Shown: positions 30,480 to 39,976, counted from the stretch's first letter. The stretch is 64,000 nucleotides of DNA from Streptomyces lincolnensis (GCF_021173675.1 NZ_JAIHON010000002.1:434001-498000); one strand, 5' to 3'. Made by a program: numbers and translations. Notes: generated by a model not told the origin, from the sequence alone.

Positions 30480-30830
30480 ATGACCACCAGCAACACCCCG
30501 ACCGGCGACATCGACCCCGCCGTCCGCGAGGAACTCGCCCGGCTCCGCGACAGCATCGACAACATCGACGCGGCCGTCGTCCACATGCTCGCCGAACGCT
30601 TCAAGGCCACCCAGCAGGTCGGCCACCTCAAGGCCAGGCACCACCTGCCGCCCGCCGACCCGGCCCGCGAGGCCCGCCAGATCGAGCGCCTGCGCACCCT
30701 GGCCGAAAACGCCAAACTCGACCCGGCCTTCGCCGAGAAGTTCCTGGGCTTCATCATCGGCGAAGTGATCAGACACCACGAGCGCATCGCCGAGGACACC
30801 ATGAACGGCTCGACACCACAGGCGAATTGA
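30480..30830 (+). CDS. Chorismate mutase (AroQ type)
   Basis: 116 residues, all-helical AroQ fold. The expected catalytic residues are seen: Arg in ELARLRDSIDNID (helix 1), Arg and Lys in LAERFKATQQVGHLK, and Glu/Arg in EARQIERLR. It converts chorismate to prephenate for Phe and Tyr synthesis in the cytosol. It starts 9 bp after the AraC gene, so the two may share a transcript by chance of position. A hairpin follows at 30844. Confidence 0.92.
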   Translation: MTTSNTPTGDIDPAVREELARLRDSIDNIDAAVVHMLAERFKATQQVGHLKARHHLPPADPAREARQIERLRTLAENAKLDPAFAEKFLGFIIGEVIRHHERIAEDTMNGSTPQAN

Positions 30831-30843
30831 CGCCGACCTGTAC

Positions 30844-30870
30844 CCCGGGGTCGTGACACGGGGCCCCGGG
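30844..30870 (+). terminator. Hairpin after chorismate mutase
   Basis: CCCGGGG and CCCCGGG form a 7-bp stem with a 13-base loop, 14 bp after the stop codon. No U-tract. It separates the gene from the response regulator. Confidence 0.45.
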
Positions 30871-30970
30871 AGAGGCATGCTGCGCTGTGCACTCCTTGTC
30901 AGCCGACGGGCACGCACCGTCAGCGCTTCGGACATAAGCTGGTTGTCCCACGCGGGAGGGACGTCGGGCC

Positions 30971-31531
30971 ATGCCGTCGGATGCCAAGATCCTCATCGTC
31001 GACGACCACGAGGACACGCTGTACGCGCTGGAGAGCGCTCTTGCGCCCCTGGGCTACCTGCTGGCCCGCGCCACCAGCGGCGACGAGGCCCTCAAACAGG
31101 TGCTCCGCGGCCGGGTCGGACTCCTCCTGCTCGACGTGCGCATGCCCGGCGTCAGCGGCCTCGACGTGGTGCGCTACATGCGCCGCCTGGAACAGACCCA
31201 GCACATCCCCGTCGTCCTCCTCACCGGCTTCGGCCCCGACCACGAACTGACCTCCATCGCCTTCGGACTGGGCGTCGCCGACCTCGTCATGAAACCCATC
31301 GACCCCTGGGCCCTGCGCACCAAGGTCCGCTACCTCTTCGACGCCCACCAACGCCACCTCGCCCTCGAACACGAGGTACGGGAACTACGCGCCCTGGTCA
31401 AGGACCACACCGAGGCCGGAGAACACCCCGCCCGCCCCGCCCTGCCCCACCCGGACCCCCGCGTTCCGACCCAACGGGCCCAACGGGCCGAAGGGGCGCA
31501 CGACGGGGAGCTCGAACAGGACCGGACATAG
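30971..31531 (+). CDS. Orphan response regulator without output domain
   Basis: 186 residues. The receiver domain is complete: Asp11-Asp12 in LIVDDHED, the phosphoacceptor Asp55 in LLLLDVRMPG, Thr86 in LLTGFG and Lys109 in VMKPID. After residue 120 a short helix (HLALEHEVRELRALVKDH) leads to a disordered Pro/Arg/Glu tail with no DNA-binding or enzyme domain. Such proteins act by binding partners. No histidine kinase gene is adjacent. The start has GGGAGGGACG upstream. Confidence 0.85.
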   Translation: MPSDAKILIVDDHEDTLYALESALAPLGYLLARATSGDEALKQVLRGRVGLLLLDVRMPGVSGLDVVRYMRRLEQTQHIPVVLLTGFGPDHELTSIAFGLGVADLVMKPIDPWALRTKVRYLFDAHQRHLALEHEVRELRALVKDHTEAGEHPARPALPHPDPRVPTQRAQRAEGAHDGELEQDRT

Positions 31532-31587
31532 GCCGCGTACCGATCCGCCTCTGTGCCTGGCCTGCGCCATCAGGCAGCATGTCCTGC

Positions 31588-34116
31588 ATGTCCGTACTGA
31601 CGCGCGACGAAGCGCAGACCCGTGCCAGGCTCCTCGACGTCCACCGCTACACGATCGACCTCGATCTGACCACCGGGGACGCCACCTTCGACTCCCGCAC
31701 CGTCATCAGGTTCACCGTACGCGCGGACCAGGACGCCACGGACACCTTCGTCGAGGTCAGGCCCGCCGAACTGCGCTCCGTCACCCTCGACGGACACCCC
31801 CTCGACCCGGAAACCCTGGACGAGAACCGGCTCCCCCTGAAGAACCTCACCCCCGGCGAACACGAACTGCGCGTCGACGCCGCCATGCGCTACTCCCGCA
31901 CCGGCGAGGGCATGCACCGCTTCACCGACCCCACCGACGGCGAGACCTACCTCTACACCCAGCTGTTCATGGAGGACGTCCAGCGCGTCTTCGCCGCCTT
32001 CGACCAACCCGACCTCAAGGCCGTCTTCGACCTCACCGTCACCGCACCCGAGAACTGGACCGTCCTCGCCAACTCCCGCACCGAACACCTCGGCGAGGGC
32101 CGCTGGCAGGCCGCCCCCACCCCCCTCATCTCCACCTACCTCGTCGCCGTCGCCGCCGGCCCCTGGCACTCCGTGCGCACCGAACACCGCGGCCTGCCCT
32201 TCGGCATCCACTGCCGCCGCTCCCTCGCACCCCACCTGGACCCCGACGCCGACGAACTGTTCGAGATCACCAAGCAGTGCTACGACCGCTACCACGAGAA
32301 GTTCGAGGAGCCCTACCCCTTCGACTCCTACGACCAGGCGTTCGTCCCCGAGTTCAACGCCGGCGCCATGGAGAACCCCGGACTGGTCACCTTCCGCGAC
32401 GAGTTCGTCTACCGCTCCGCCGTCACCGACACCGAACGCCAGACCCGCGCCATGGTCATCGCCCACGAGATGGCCCACATGTGGTTCGGCGACCTCGTCA
32501 CCCTGCGCTGGTGGGACGACATCTGGCTGAACGAGTCCTTCGCCGAGTACATGGGCTACCAGACCCTCACCGAAGCCACCCGCTTCACCGACACCTGGAC
32601 CGACTTCGGCGTCATCCGCAAGGCCTGGGGCTACGACGCCGACCAGCGCCCCTCCACCCACCCCGTCGCCCCCGACAAGGTCGACGACACCGCCTCCGCG
32701 CTGCTCAACTTCGACGGCATCTCCTACGCCAAGGGCGCCTCCGCGCTGCGCCAGCTGGTGACCTGGCTCGGCGAGAAGGACTTCCTCGCCGGCATCAACA
32801 CCCACTTCGCCCGGCACAAGTTCGCCAACGCCACCCTCGCCGACTTCATCGACTCCCTCGCCGCCAACACCGACCGCGACGTCCACGCCTGGGCCGACGC
32901 CTGGCTGCGCACCACCGGAGTCGACACCCTCCGGCCCACCGTGACCCGCGGCGACGAAGGCACCCACACCCTCACCGTCGAACGCACCGGCAGCCGCCCC
33001 CACCGCATCGCCGTCGGCGTCTACGACCACGACGTCGCCGACGAGGGCCACCACCTCGTCCTGCGCCGCCGCCTCGACCTCGACGTCCCGCAGACCGAAC
33101 CCCTGCCCCTCGGCAAGCGCCCCGCACTCCTGCTGCTCAACGACCACGACCTCACCTACGCCAAGATCCGCTTCGACGCCGACTCCTTCGACACCGTCCG
33201 CGCCAACCTCCGCGGCCTGCCCGACCCCCTCACCCGCGCGGTCGTCTGGAACGCCCTGCGCGACGCCGTACGCGACAACGGCAGCGTCCATCGGGGGACA
33301 ACCCCCGAACCCCCGATGCCCCCCACCGCCTACCTGGAGACCGCCCGCACCCACCTCCCGCACGAAACCGACCTCGCCCTCGTCCAGGGCGTCCTCGCCT
33401 TCGCCACCACCCAGATCGCCGACCGCTACCTCGCCCCCGAGGACCGGCCCGCCGCCCTGGCCACCCTCACCTCCCTGTGCCGCGACCTCATCCGCCGCAC
33501 CGAGGACGGCGACCACCCCGGCCTGCGCCTGATCGCCGTACGCCACTTCATCGACGTCGCCGCCCAGCCGGACACCATCAGCGCCTGGTTCTCCGAGGGC
33601 ACCGTCCCCGGCGGCCCCGAACTCGACCCCGAGCTGCGCTGGCGCATCCTCGGCCGCCTCGCCGTCCTCGGCGCCATCGACGACGCCGTCATCGAGGCCG
33701 AACTCATCCAGGACCCCAGCGCCACCGGCCAGGAGGGCGCCGCCCGCTGCCGGGCCGCCCTGCCCGACCCCGAGGCCAAGGCGACCGCCTGGGACGCCAT
33801 GTTCGGCGGCGACGACCTCTCCAACTACCTGTTCACCGCCACCGCCCAGGGCTTCTGGCAGCCCGAACAGGCCGACCTGCTACGGCACTACGTCCCCCGC
33901 TACTTCCAGGACGCCGTCGCCGTCGCCGCCCGCCGCGGCCCCGCCATCGCCGACGCCGCCGGACGCTGGGCCTTCCCCACCCACGCCGTCGACACCGACA
34001 CCCTCCGCCTCGGCGAGGACTGCCTGCGCGACGCCGACCCCATCCCCGCCCTGCGGCGCAAGCTGGCGGACCAACTGGACGACCTCGCCAGGGCGCTGCG
34101 CGTCAGGGGCGAGTAG
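31588..34116 (+). CDS. pepN: Aminopeptidase N (M1 family)
   Basis: 842 residues. The exopeptidase motif GAMEN is at about 259-263 and the zinc site is HEMAHMWFGD (His293, Glu294, His297) with Glu316 in NESFAE. The C-terminal ERAP1-like helical domain begins near 530. It removes N-terminal residues from peptides in the cytosol. No signal peptide is present. Start is ambiguous between ATG 31588 (MSVLTRDEAQ, chosen from the usual family N-terminus) and ATG 31579, which adds three residues. A strong hairpin follows the stop. Confidence 0.95.
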   Translation: MSVLTRDEAQTRARLLDVHRYTIDLDLTTGDATFDSRTVIRFTVRADQDATDTFVEVRPAELRSVTLDGHPLDPETLDENRLPLKNLTPGEHELRVDAAMRYSRTGEGMHRFTDPTDGETYLYTQLFMEDVQRVFAAFDQPDLKAVFDLTVTAPENWTVLANSRTEHLGEGRWQAAPTPLISTYLVAVAAGPWHSVRTEHRGLPFGIHCRRSLAPHLDPDADELFEITKQCYDRYHEKFEEPYPFDSYDQAFVPEFNAGAMENPGLVTFRDEFVYRSAVTDTERQTRAMVIAHEMAHMWFGDLVTLRWWDDIWLNESFAEYMGYQTLTEATRFTDTWTDFGVIRKAWGYDADQRPSTHPVAPDKVDDTASALLNFDGISYAKGASALRQLVTWLGEKDFLAGINTHFARHKFANATLADFIDSLAANTDRDVHAWADAWLRTTGVDTLRPTVTRGDEGTHTLTVERTGSRPHRIAVGVYDHDVADEGHHLVLRRRLDLDVPQTEPLPLGKRPALLLLNDHDLTYAKIRFDADSFDTVRANLRGLPDPLTRAVVWNALRDAVRDNGSVHRGTTPEPPMPPTAYLETARTHLPHETDLALVQGVLAFATTQIADRYLAPEDRPAALATLTSLCRDLIRRTEDGDHPGLRLIAVRHFIDVAAQPDTISAWFSEGTVPGGPELDPELRWRILGRLAVLGAIDDAVIEAELIQDPSATGQEGAARCRAALPDPEAKATAWDAMFGGDDLSNYLFTATAQGFWQPEQADLLRHYVPRYFQDAVAVAARRGPAIADAAGRWAFPTHAVDTDTLRLGEDCLRDADPIPALRRKLADQLDDLARALRVRGE

Positions 34117-34136
34117 GCGAGTAGAAACACACACGC

Positions 34137-34175
34137 GGGGCCCCGGCCGGAGACCACGATCCCGGCCGGGGCCCC
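34137..34175. terminator. Strong GC hairpin after pepN
   Basis: GGGGCCCCGGCCGG and its exact complement CCGGCCGGGGCCCC form a 14-bp perfect stem around an 11-base loop, 20 bp after the pepN stop. It isolates the next operon from pepN read-through. Confidence 0.8.
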
Positions 34176-34304
34176 ACACGTTTCCGCACCACGTTTTCGC
34201 AGCACAGCAGTACCCCTTTCGAGTTCTCCTCGGCGAATTCCGGGCGCGCCCGCACCACCACGGCCAAGCTGGAAGTCCCGCCGCCCGCCGTCCGGAGAAC
34301 ACCG

Positions 34305-35690
34305 ATGAGCACCCCGCCGCTCGCCTCAGGCCCCGAAGGCCCCCACGCCCTGCGGCCGTTGCTCGACACCGTCCTCGACGCACTGCACGCCGGCGCCACG
34401 GCCCGCGGCGGACCCCTGCCCGCCGGAGGACCGAGCGCCGTCGCCGCCCGGGTCCGCGACGCGGTACCCGACGCACTCCCCGAAAAGGGCGACCCCGACG
34501 CCCTGCGCCGCCTCGTCCACGCCCTCGCCGAAGGCGCCGCCGACCCCGCACACCCCTGGTGCGCCGCCCACCTGCACTGCCCGCCCCTCGCCGTCGCCAC
34601 CGCCGCCGACCTCGCGGTGTCCGCCCTCAACCCCTCCCTCGACTCCTGGGACCAGGCCCCGGCCGCCTCGGAACTGGAGACCCTGGTGACACGGGCACTG
34701 GCGAACGAGGTCTACACCGGCAAACCCCCACGATCCACGGCCGACAGCGACGCCCTGGTCACCACAGGCGGCACCGAATCCAACCAACTCGCCCTCCTCC
34801 TGGCCCGCGAAACCCAAGGCCCCGGCGTCCGACTCGTCCACGGAGCCAACGCCCACCACTCACTGCCCCGAGCCGCCTGGCTGCTCGGCATGCCCGAACC
34901 CGTAGTCGTGCCCGCCCCCGCGGGAACCCTCGACCCCGCCGCCCTCGACACGGCCCTGAACACCCTCCCCGGCCCCCACCTCGTCACCGCCACCGCAGGC
35001 ACCACCGACGCCGGCCTCATCGACCCGCTCCCCGAGATCGCCCACCTGTGCGCGATCCACGGCGCCCGCCTGCACATCGACGCCGCCTACGGGGGAGGGC
35101 TCCTCTTCAGCAACAACCACCGGTCCAAGCTCACCGGCCTGAGCGCCGCCGACACCGTCACCCTCGACCTGCACAAACTCGGCTGGCAACCCGTCGCCGC
35201 CGGCCTCCTCGCCGTACGCGACCCCCACGACCTCACAGCCCTCCACCAGCACGCCGACTACCTCAACGCCGACGACGACACCGAAGCCGGACTGCCCGAC
35301 CTCCTCGGCCGCTCCCCACGCACCACCCGCCGCCCCGACATCCTCAAGATCGCCGTCACCCTCGCCACCCTCGGCCGCACCGGACTCGGCGCCCTCGTCG
35401 ACCAGGTCTGCGCCCACGCCCACCACCTCGCCGACCTCGTCGACGCACACCCCGCCCTCGAACTCCACGACCGGCCCACCATCAGCACCGTCCTGTTCCG
35501 CCCCACCGGCGCCGACGACGACACCGTCGCCCGCATACGCCGCCACCTCCTCCACCAGGGCCACGCCGTCCTCGGCCGCACCCGCCTCCACGGCCGCCTC
35601 TGGCTCAAAGCCACCCTCCTCAACCCCCACACCACGCCCGACGACCTGGCCGGGCTGCTCAACCTCGTGGAAGGAACCCCACCCCCATGA
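34305..35690 (+). CDS. PLP-dependent amino-acid decarboxylase, DesA-like
   Basis: 461 residues of the group II decarboxylase fold. AHLHCPPLAVATAADLAVSA and NPSLDSWDQAPAASELE are substrate-side segments shared with siderophore-pathway lysine decarboxylases. TTGGTESNQLALLLAR, His184 in NAHHS, Asp259 in HIDAAYGG and the PLP Lys291 in LDLHKLGWQP complete the active site. It likely makes cadaverine or a related diamine. The following gene, overlapping by 4 bp, is an amine N-hydroxylase, so the pair resembles desAB of desferrioxamine synthesis. desC and desD are absent here and no iron box is visible in the 188-bp upstream region. GGAG precedes the ATG. Confidence 0.85.
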   Translation: MSTPPLASGPEGPHALRPLLDTVLDALHAGATARGGPLPAGGPSAVAARVRDAVPDALPEKGDPDALRRLVHALAEGAADPAHPWCAAHLHCPPLAVATAADLAVSALNPSLDSWDQAPAASELETLVTRALANEVYTGKPPRSTADSDALVTTGGTESNQLALLLARETQGPGVRLVHGANAHHSLPRAAWLLGMPEPVVVPAPAGTLDPAALDTALNTLPGPHLVTATAGTTDAGLIDPLPEIAHLCAIHGARLHIDAAYGGGLLFSNNHRSKLTGLSAADTVTLDLHKLGWQPVAAGLLAVRDPHDLTALHQHADYLNADDDTEAGLPDLLGRSPRTTRRPDILKIAVTLATLGRTGLGALVDQVCAHAHHLADLVDAHPALELHDRPTISTVLFRPTGADDDTVARIRRHLLHQGHAVLGRTRLHGRLWLKATLLNPHTTPDDLAGLLNLVEGTPPP

Positions 35691-37111
35691 CGCACCACCC
35701 CCCACACCACGAGCCCGACGCACCCCGCGACCTGGTCGGCATCGGCATCGGCCCCTTCAACCTCTCCCTCGCCGCCCTCGCCCACCCCCTCACCGAACTC
35801 GACGCCGTCTTCTACGAACAACGCCCCGCCTTCCACTGGCACCCCGGCCTCCTCATCGACGGCGCCACCATCCAGGTCCCCTTCCTCGCCGACCTCGTCA
35901 CCCTCGCCGACCCCGCCAGCCCCTGGACCTTCCTCAACTACCTCAAGGCCCGCGACCGCCTCTTCCCCTTCTACTTCGCCGAGCGCTTCCACATCCAGCG
36001 CGCCGAGTACGACGCCTACTGCCGCTGGGTCTCCGAGAACCTCCCCGGACTGCGCTTCGGCCACCAGATCGACGCCGTCCGCTGGAACCCCGAACGCGAC
36101 CTCTTCGAAGTCGACTTCACCCAACTCGACACCGACGGCGAAGCCGAAGCCCTCGGCCGCACCTACACCCGCAACATCGTCCTCGGCATCGGCACCGAAC
36201 CGTACGTCCCCGACCCCCTCAAACCCCTCGTCGAAGCCCCCACCGTCCCCGTCGTCCACGCCGCCGACTACCTCGACCACCGCGACACACTCCTCGCCGC
36301 CGACCACGTCACCGTCGTCGGATCAGGCCAGTCCGGCGCCGAGATCTTCCTCGACCTGCTCCGCGACCGCCCCACGGGCCACGAGAAACTCCACTGGCTC
36401 GGCCGCACCGAGGCCTTCGCCCCCATGGAGTACTCCAAGCTCGGCCTCGAACACTTCACCCCCGACTACACCCGCTACTTCCACGCCCTCACCGAAAGCG
36501 TCCGCGACCGCCTCGTCACCACCCAGTGGCAACTCCACAAAGGCATCGACGCCGACACCCTCGCCGCCATCCACGACGAGCTCTACCGCCGCACCCTCCA
36601 CGGCGGCTGGCCCGACGCCGTCCTCACCCCCGGCGTCCGCGTCCGCACCGCGGGCCGCATCGGCACCACCAAGATCGAACTCCACCTCGAACACATCCAG
36701 CAGAACACCCGCTCCCGCCTCACCACCGACGCCGTGGTCCTCGCCACCGGCTACCAGGAACGCCCCCTCGACCGCATCCTCGCCGGCCTGGACCCCTACC
36801 TGCGCCGAGACAGCCGCGAACGCCCCCGCGTCGACGAACACTTCCGCCTCCTCCTCGACCCCTCCGTCACCGCCACCGGCAGCCACGTCTACGTACAGAA
36901 CGCCGAACGCCACACCCACGGCATCGGCACCCCCGACCTCGGCCTCGCCGCCTGGCGCAGCGCCACCATCCTCAACGCCCTGACGGACAAGGACCCCTAC
37001 CCACTCCCCACCCGCACCGCCTTCACCACCTTCGGCCTCGAACAGCACACACCACGGATCCCGACGGCCCGTCAGGCCCCGGCCCTCACCCCACTGATCG
37101 ACGGCCGATAG
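35687..37111 (+). CDS. Lysine/ornithine N-monooxygenase-type flavoenzyme (DesB-like)
   Basis: 474 residues. FAD-binding GIGIGPFNLSLAAL is at about 18-31, the substrate/FAD segment PAFHWHPGLLIDGATIQVPF follows, NADPH-binding VTVVGSGQSGAEIFLDLL is at about 206-223, and the family VVLATGYQERP motif is near 350. It adds a hydroxyl to the side-chain amine of lysine, ornithine or a diamine, the first step to a hydroxamate. ATGA overlap with the decarboxylase suggests that the decarboxylated diamine is its substrate. A 16-bp hairpin follows. Confidence 0.87.
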   Translation: MTHHPPHHEPDAPRDLVGIGIGPFNLSLAALAHPLTELDAVFYEQRPAFHWHPGLLIDGATIQVPFLADLVTLADPASPWTFLNYLKARDRLFPFYFAERFHIQRAEYDAYCRWVSENLPGLRFGHQIDAVRWNPERDLFEVDFTQLDTDGEAEALGRTYTRNIVLGIGTEPYVPDPLKPLVEAPTVPVVHAADYLDHRDTLLAADHVTVVGSGQSGAEIFLDLLRDRPTGHEKLHWLGRTEAFAPMEYSKLGLEHFTPDYTRYFHALTESVRDRLVTTQWQLHKGIDADTLAAIHDELYRRTLHGGWPDAVLTPGVRVRTAGRIGTTKIELHLEHIQQNTRSRLTTDAVVLATGYQERPLDRILAGLDPYLRRDSRERPRVDEHFRLLLDPSVTATGSHVYVQNAERHTHGIGTPDLGLAAWRSATILNALTDKDPYPLPTRTAFTTFGLEQHTPRIPTARQAPALTPLIDGR

Positions 37112-37136
37112 GCCGACAGGAAACGCCCAGGAAAAC

Positions 37137-37171
37137 GGTGAGGGCAGGACGGATCCCGTCCTGCCCTCACC
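37137..37171. terminator. Bidirectional hairpin terminator
   Basis: GGTGAGGGCAGGACGG and its perfect complement form a 16-bp stem with a 3-base loop, between the hydroxylase and the convergent 5'-nucleotidase. It can end transcription from both sides. Confidence 0.88.
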
Positions 37172-37187
37172 CAACGCCGCGTGCTCT

Positions 37188-38993
37188 CTAGAAGACCGGC
37201 GTACCGTCCCGCGTCAACTTCCAGCCCACCGACGCGAAGTCCTTCGGGTCCAGCACACCCTTCGCCGTCACCCACTCCGCGATCCGCGTCCGGATCTCCG
37301 TCGACTCCGACCACACCTCGGTCGCCGACGCCACATGCGGGAACGCCCCGCCACCGTTCGCCCGATAGTTGTTCACCGCGAACACGAACTTCCGCGCGTC
37401 ATCCAGCGCGGCACCCTCGTACGTCACGTTCCTGATCCGCGACCCCGCAGGCTGCGCGATGTCGATGTCGTACGACAACCCCGACACATAGTCGTAGTTG
37501 TAGTCCGGACGACCACCCGCGTTCGTCAACTTCTCCACATCGACCGCCGCGCCCGCCGCCGTCTGCGCGAAATACTCCGCCGAGTACTCCAGGTACGCCT
37601 TGATCTGCGCCCCCGTCATCACCTTCGCAACCAGCGTGTTGTCATACACATACAGACTCGACAGATCCCGGATCGTCACCTCGCCCGCCGGAATCTCCGA
37701 CGTCCGCGAGAACGGCGACGCCTGAGCGATCACAGGCAACGAGGCATACTCGGTCCCCGCCAGCGCCGCCCTGACGACGTCCTCCTGCACCTTCGTGATC
37801 AGGTCGATGATCGGCGCGTCCTTGTACCGCGCCTCGACCGTCGTCAGCTTCTCCGTCGCCGTACCGACCACCTGGTTGACATACGCCACCACGATGTCGT
37901 GGTCGTCCTTCAACAGCTTGGTGATCTTCGGATCGTCGGCCACCGTCCTGGAATCGCGCACGGTCGCCTTCACCGACTCCACCGACCAACGCCCCCTGGC
38001 GAAGACCAGCTCGAAGTCGAACAGGCTCAGCCGCTGCGCATAAGCGAGCGGCTCCGACAGCACGACCGTCTTCCCCGTCTTCTCGTTCGTCACCAGCAAC
38101 TCCGCGATCTCCGTGTGCGCATGCCCCACCAGAATCGCGTCGATCCCCGGCACCTGCTGCGCCACCAGCGCGGACGAGTTCTCGACATACGGCAACTGAT
38201 CACCGTACGACGACGTCCCCGACGAACCCGAATGCGCCGACACGACCACCACGTCCGCACCCATCGACCGCAGCCTCGGCACCCACTTCGCCGCCTGCTC
38301 CTCAAGCCCCGGGAACGTCAACTTCCCCTGCACATACGCCTTGTCCCAGATCGCGATCCCCGGATTCGTCAACCCCAGAACCGCCACCCTCACCGGCGGC
38401 GCGCCCTTCACATGGAACGTCTTCATGAAGTACGGCGGAAAAGCCGGCCGCAGCGTCTTCGCGTCCAGCGCGTTCGCCCCCAGCAGCGGAAAGTCGCACT
38501 GGTCCTCGAACTTGCGCAGCGTCTCGATGCCGTAGTTGAACTCGTGGTTCCCCAGCGCCACCGCGTCGTACCCGATCGCGTTCATCGCCGCCGCCATCGG
38601 ATGCACCGGACCACCCGGCGCGGTGATCGGGTCGACCTTCGCGTAGTAGTACGTCAGCGGCGTGCCCTGAATCGTGTCGCCCGCGTCGATGAGCATCGTG
38701 TTGCGGCGACCCTTCTCCCGGCGGACCTCGTCCACCAGCGTCGACACCCGCGCCAGCCCCCGCGCGTTGCCCTTGGCGTCCGAGAACTCCGCGTCCTTGA
38801 AGTAGTCCCAGTTGAAGATGTTGCCGTGCAGATCGGTCGTGCCCATCACGGTGAAGGAATACCGCTTCGCGGGCCGCTGCCCCTTCTTCGCCTCCGCGGC
38901 CCGCGCCGCCGGAGCCGCCACAGCACTCGCCATCGCCACCCCCGCCCCGGTCACGGCGGACTTCTTCAGAAACCTGCGGCGGTTCAACGGCAT
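37188..38993 (-). CDS. Secreted 5'-nucleotidase / 2',3'-cyclic phosphodiesterase family protein
   Basis: 601 residues. The N-terminus NRRRFLKKSAVTGAGVAMAS with the cleavage region APAARA is a Tat signal. Calcineurin-like metal motifs follow: TTDLHGNI, DAGDTIQGTP, GNHEFNYG, VVVSAHSG and VGHAHTEI. The C-terminal nucleotidase substrate domain includes ASPFSRTSEIPAGEVTIRDL. It should cleave nucleotides outside the cell and supply nucleoside and phosphate. GAGGAG supports the ATG at 38993. No Pho box was recognised upstream. Confidence 0.92.
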   Translation of the reverse strand: MPLNRRRFLKKSAVTGAGVAMASAVAAPAARAAEAKKGQRPAKRYSFTVMGTTDLHGNIFNWDYFKDAEFSDAKGNARGLARVSTLVDEVRREKGRRNTMLIDAGDTIQGTPLTYYYAKVDPITAPGGPVHPMAAAMNAIGYDAVALGNHEFNYGIETLRKFEDQCDFPLLGANALDAKTLRPAFPPYFMKTFHVKGAPPVRVAVLGLTNPGIAIWDKAYVQGKLTFPGLEEQAAKWVPRLRSMGADVVVVSAHSGSSGTSSYGDQLPYVENSSALVAQQVPGIDAILVGHAHTEIAELLVTNEKTGKTVVLSEPLAYAQRLSLFDFELVFARGRWSVESVKATVRDSRTVADDPKITKLLKDDHDIVVAYVNQVVGTATEKLTTVEARYKDAPIIDLITKVQEDVVRAALAGTEYASLPVIAQASPFSRTSEIPAGEVTIRDLSSLYVYDNTLVAKVMTGAQIKAYLEYSAEYFAQTAAGAAVDVEKLTNAGGRPDYNYDYVSGLSYDIDIAQPAGSRIRNVTYEGAALDDARKFVFAVNNYRANGGGAFPHVASATEVWSESTEIRTRIAEWVTAKGVLDPKDFASVGWKLTRDGTPVF

Positions 38994-39131
38994 GTCACGT
39001 ACTCCTCGGGGAATGGTCAACAACGCGCGTAGATTCTGACCCGGACATGCCGCCCCACAACAGACCCGCCAGGTTTCGATCTGATGACCGACACGGGCCG
39101 TAACCAGGTAATCGGTGACAGAGTGGGACGT

Positions 39132-39857
39132 ATGACCATCCCACCGGCCACCACCCCCGCCGACGACCACGGCCCCGCCGTCCCCTACGGCACCCCCGAC
39201 GCCCCCCGCATCGCCGTCCGCGGCGAAGCCCACCTCGAAGTCGACCCCGAGATCGCCCGCATCCGCGTCACCATCGCCTCCCGAGGCAAAGACCGCCGCA
39301 CCGCCCTCGACGACCTCACCCGCCGCAACACCGCCGCCCTCGACCTCATCAAAACCTACGGCCAAGCCGTCGAACGCCTCGAAACCGGCGCCTTCTCCAT
39401 CACCCCCCAACTCAAAGAAGGCCGCGGCGAACGCATCCACGCCTACCACGGCCGCGTCCACATCACCGCCGAACTCACCGACTTCACCGCCCTCGGCGAA
39501 CTCACCACCCGCCTCGCCGACACCGACCTCACCCGCGTCGACGGACCCTGGTGGGCCCTCCGCCCCGACTCACCCGCCCACCGCCGCGCCCGCCAGCAAG
39601 CAGTCCGCGAAGCCGTCCAACGCGCCCGCGAATACGCCGAAGCCCTCGACACCACCCTCGCCGCCCTCGTCGAACTCGCCGACATCGGCGCCGAAGCCAC
39701 CCCACCCACCCACCCCGCCGCACCCAGCGGCCGCATGCGCTCCCAAGCCGCCTACGCCGAAGACACCGCCGCCGCACCCCTCGACCTCGAACCCCAACGC
39801 CAACGCGTCCACGCACAGGTCAACGCCCGCTTCACCATGGCCCCACCCCGACTCTGA
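39132..39857 (+). CDS. SIMPL domain (DUF541) protein
   Basis: 241 residues. IAVRGEAHLEVDPEIARIRV opens a SIMPL domain that runs to about 200, including ITPQLKEGRGERIHAYHGRV and AVREAVQRAREYAEAL. The family function is poorly known; related proteins localise to the envelope or interact with kinases, but no signal peptide is present here. The ATG at 39132 begins just before the conserved domain; an upstream in-frame ATG at 39084 has no better support. Divergent to the nucleotidase. Confidence 0.82.
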   Translation: MTIPPATTPADDHGPAVPYGTPDAPRIAVRGEAHLEVDPEIARIRVTIASRGKDRRTALDDLTRRNTAALDLIKTYGQAVERLETGAFSITPQLKEGRGERIHAYHGRVHITAELTDFTALGELTTRLADTDLTRVDGPWWALRPDSPAHRRARQQAVREAVQRAREYAEALDTTLAALVELADIGAEATPPTHPAAPSGRMRSQAAYAEDTAAAPLDLEPQRQRVHAQVNARFTMAPPRL

Positions 39858-39896
39858 AGCTCATCAGAGCACCCCGGCGCACACTTCAACCCTTGT

Positions 39897-39923
39897 CAAC
39901 AACCCTTCATCCAAAGGTTGTTG
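39897..39923 (+). promoter_or_regulatory. Inverted repeat in the pyk promoter/leader
   Basis: CAACAACCCTT and AAAGGTTGTTG are 11-base arms with one mismatch around a 5-base centre, in the only AT-richer part of the 119-bp gap before pyk. The position, 54 bp before the ATG, suits an operator or a leader hairpin. It could also end the SIMPL transcript. Confidence 0.5.
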
Positions 39924-39976
39924 AGTAGTCACGCCCCACCAAATCGCTACCCATCGGTAAGGCCTAGGGTCACACC

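Noticed and set aside
31570..33546. Gly/Val-rich open frame antisense to pepN
   Set aside because: Its translation is a Gly-Val-Glu shadow of a gene with a complete M1 active site.
34176..34304. Iron box (DmdR) before the decarboxylase/hydroxylase pair
   Set aside because: I looked for TTAGGTTAGGCTAACCTAA-like sequence on both strands because of the siderophore-like genes; nothing near the pattern is present, only two similar CACGTTTTCGC-type segments.
38994..39131. Pho box upstream of the 5'-nucleotidase
   Set aside because: No pair of GTTCACC-like direct repeats was found.
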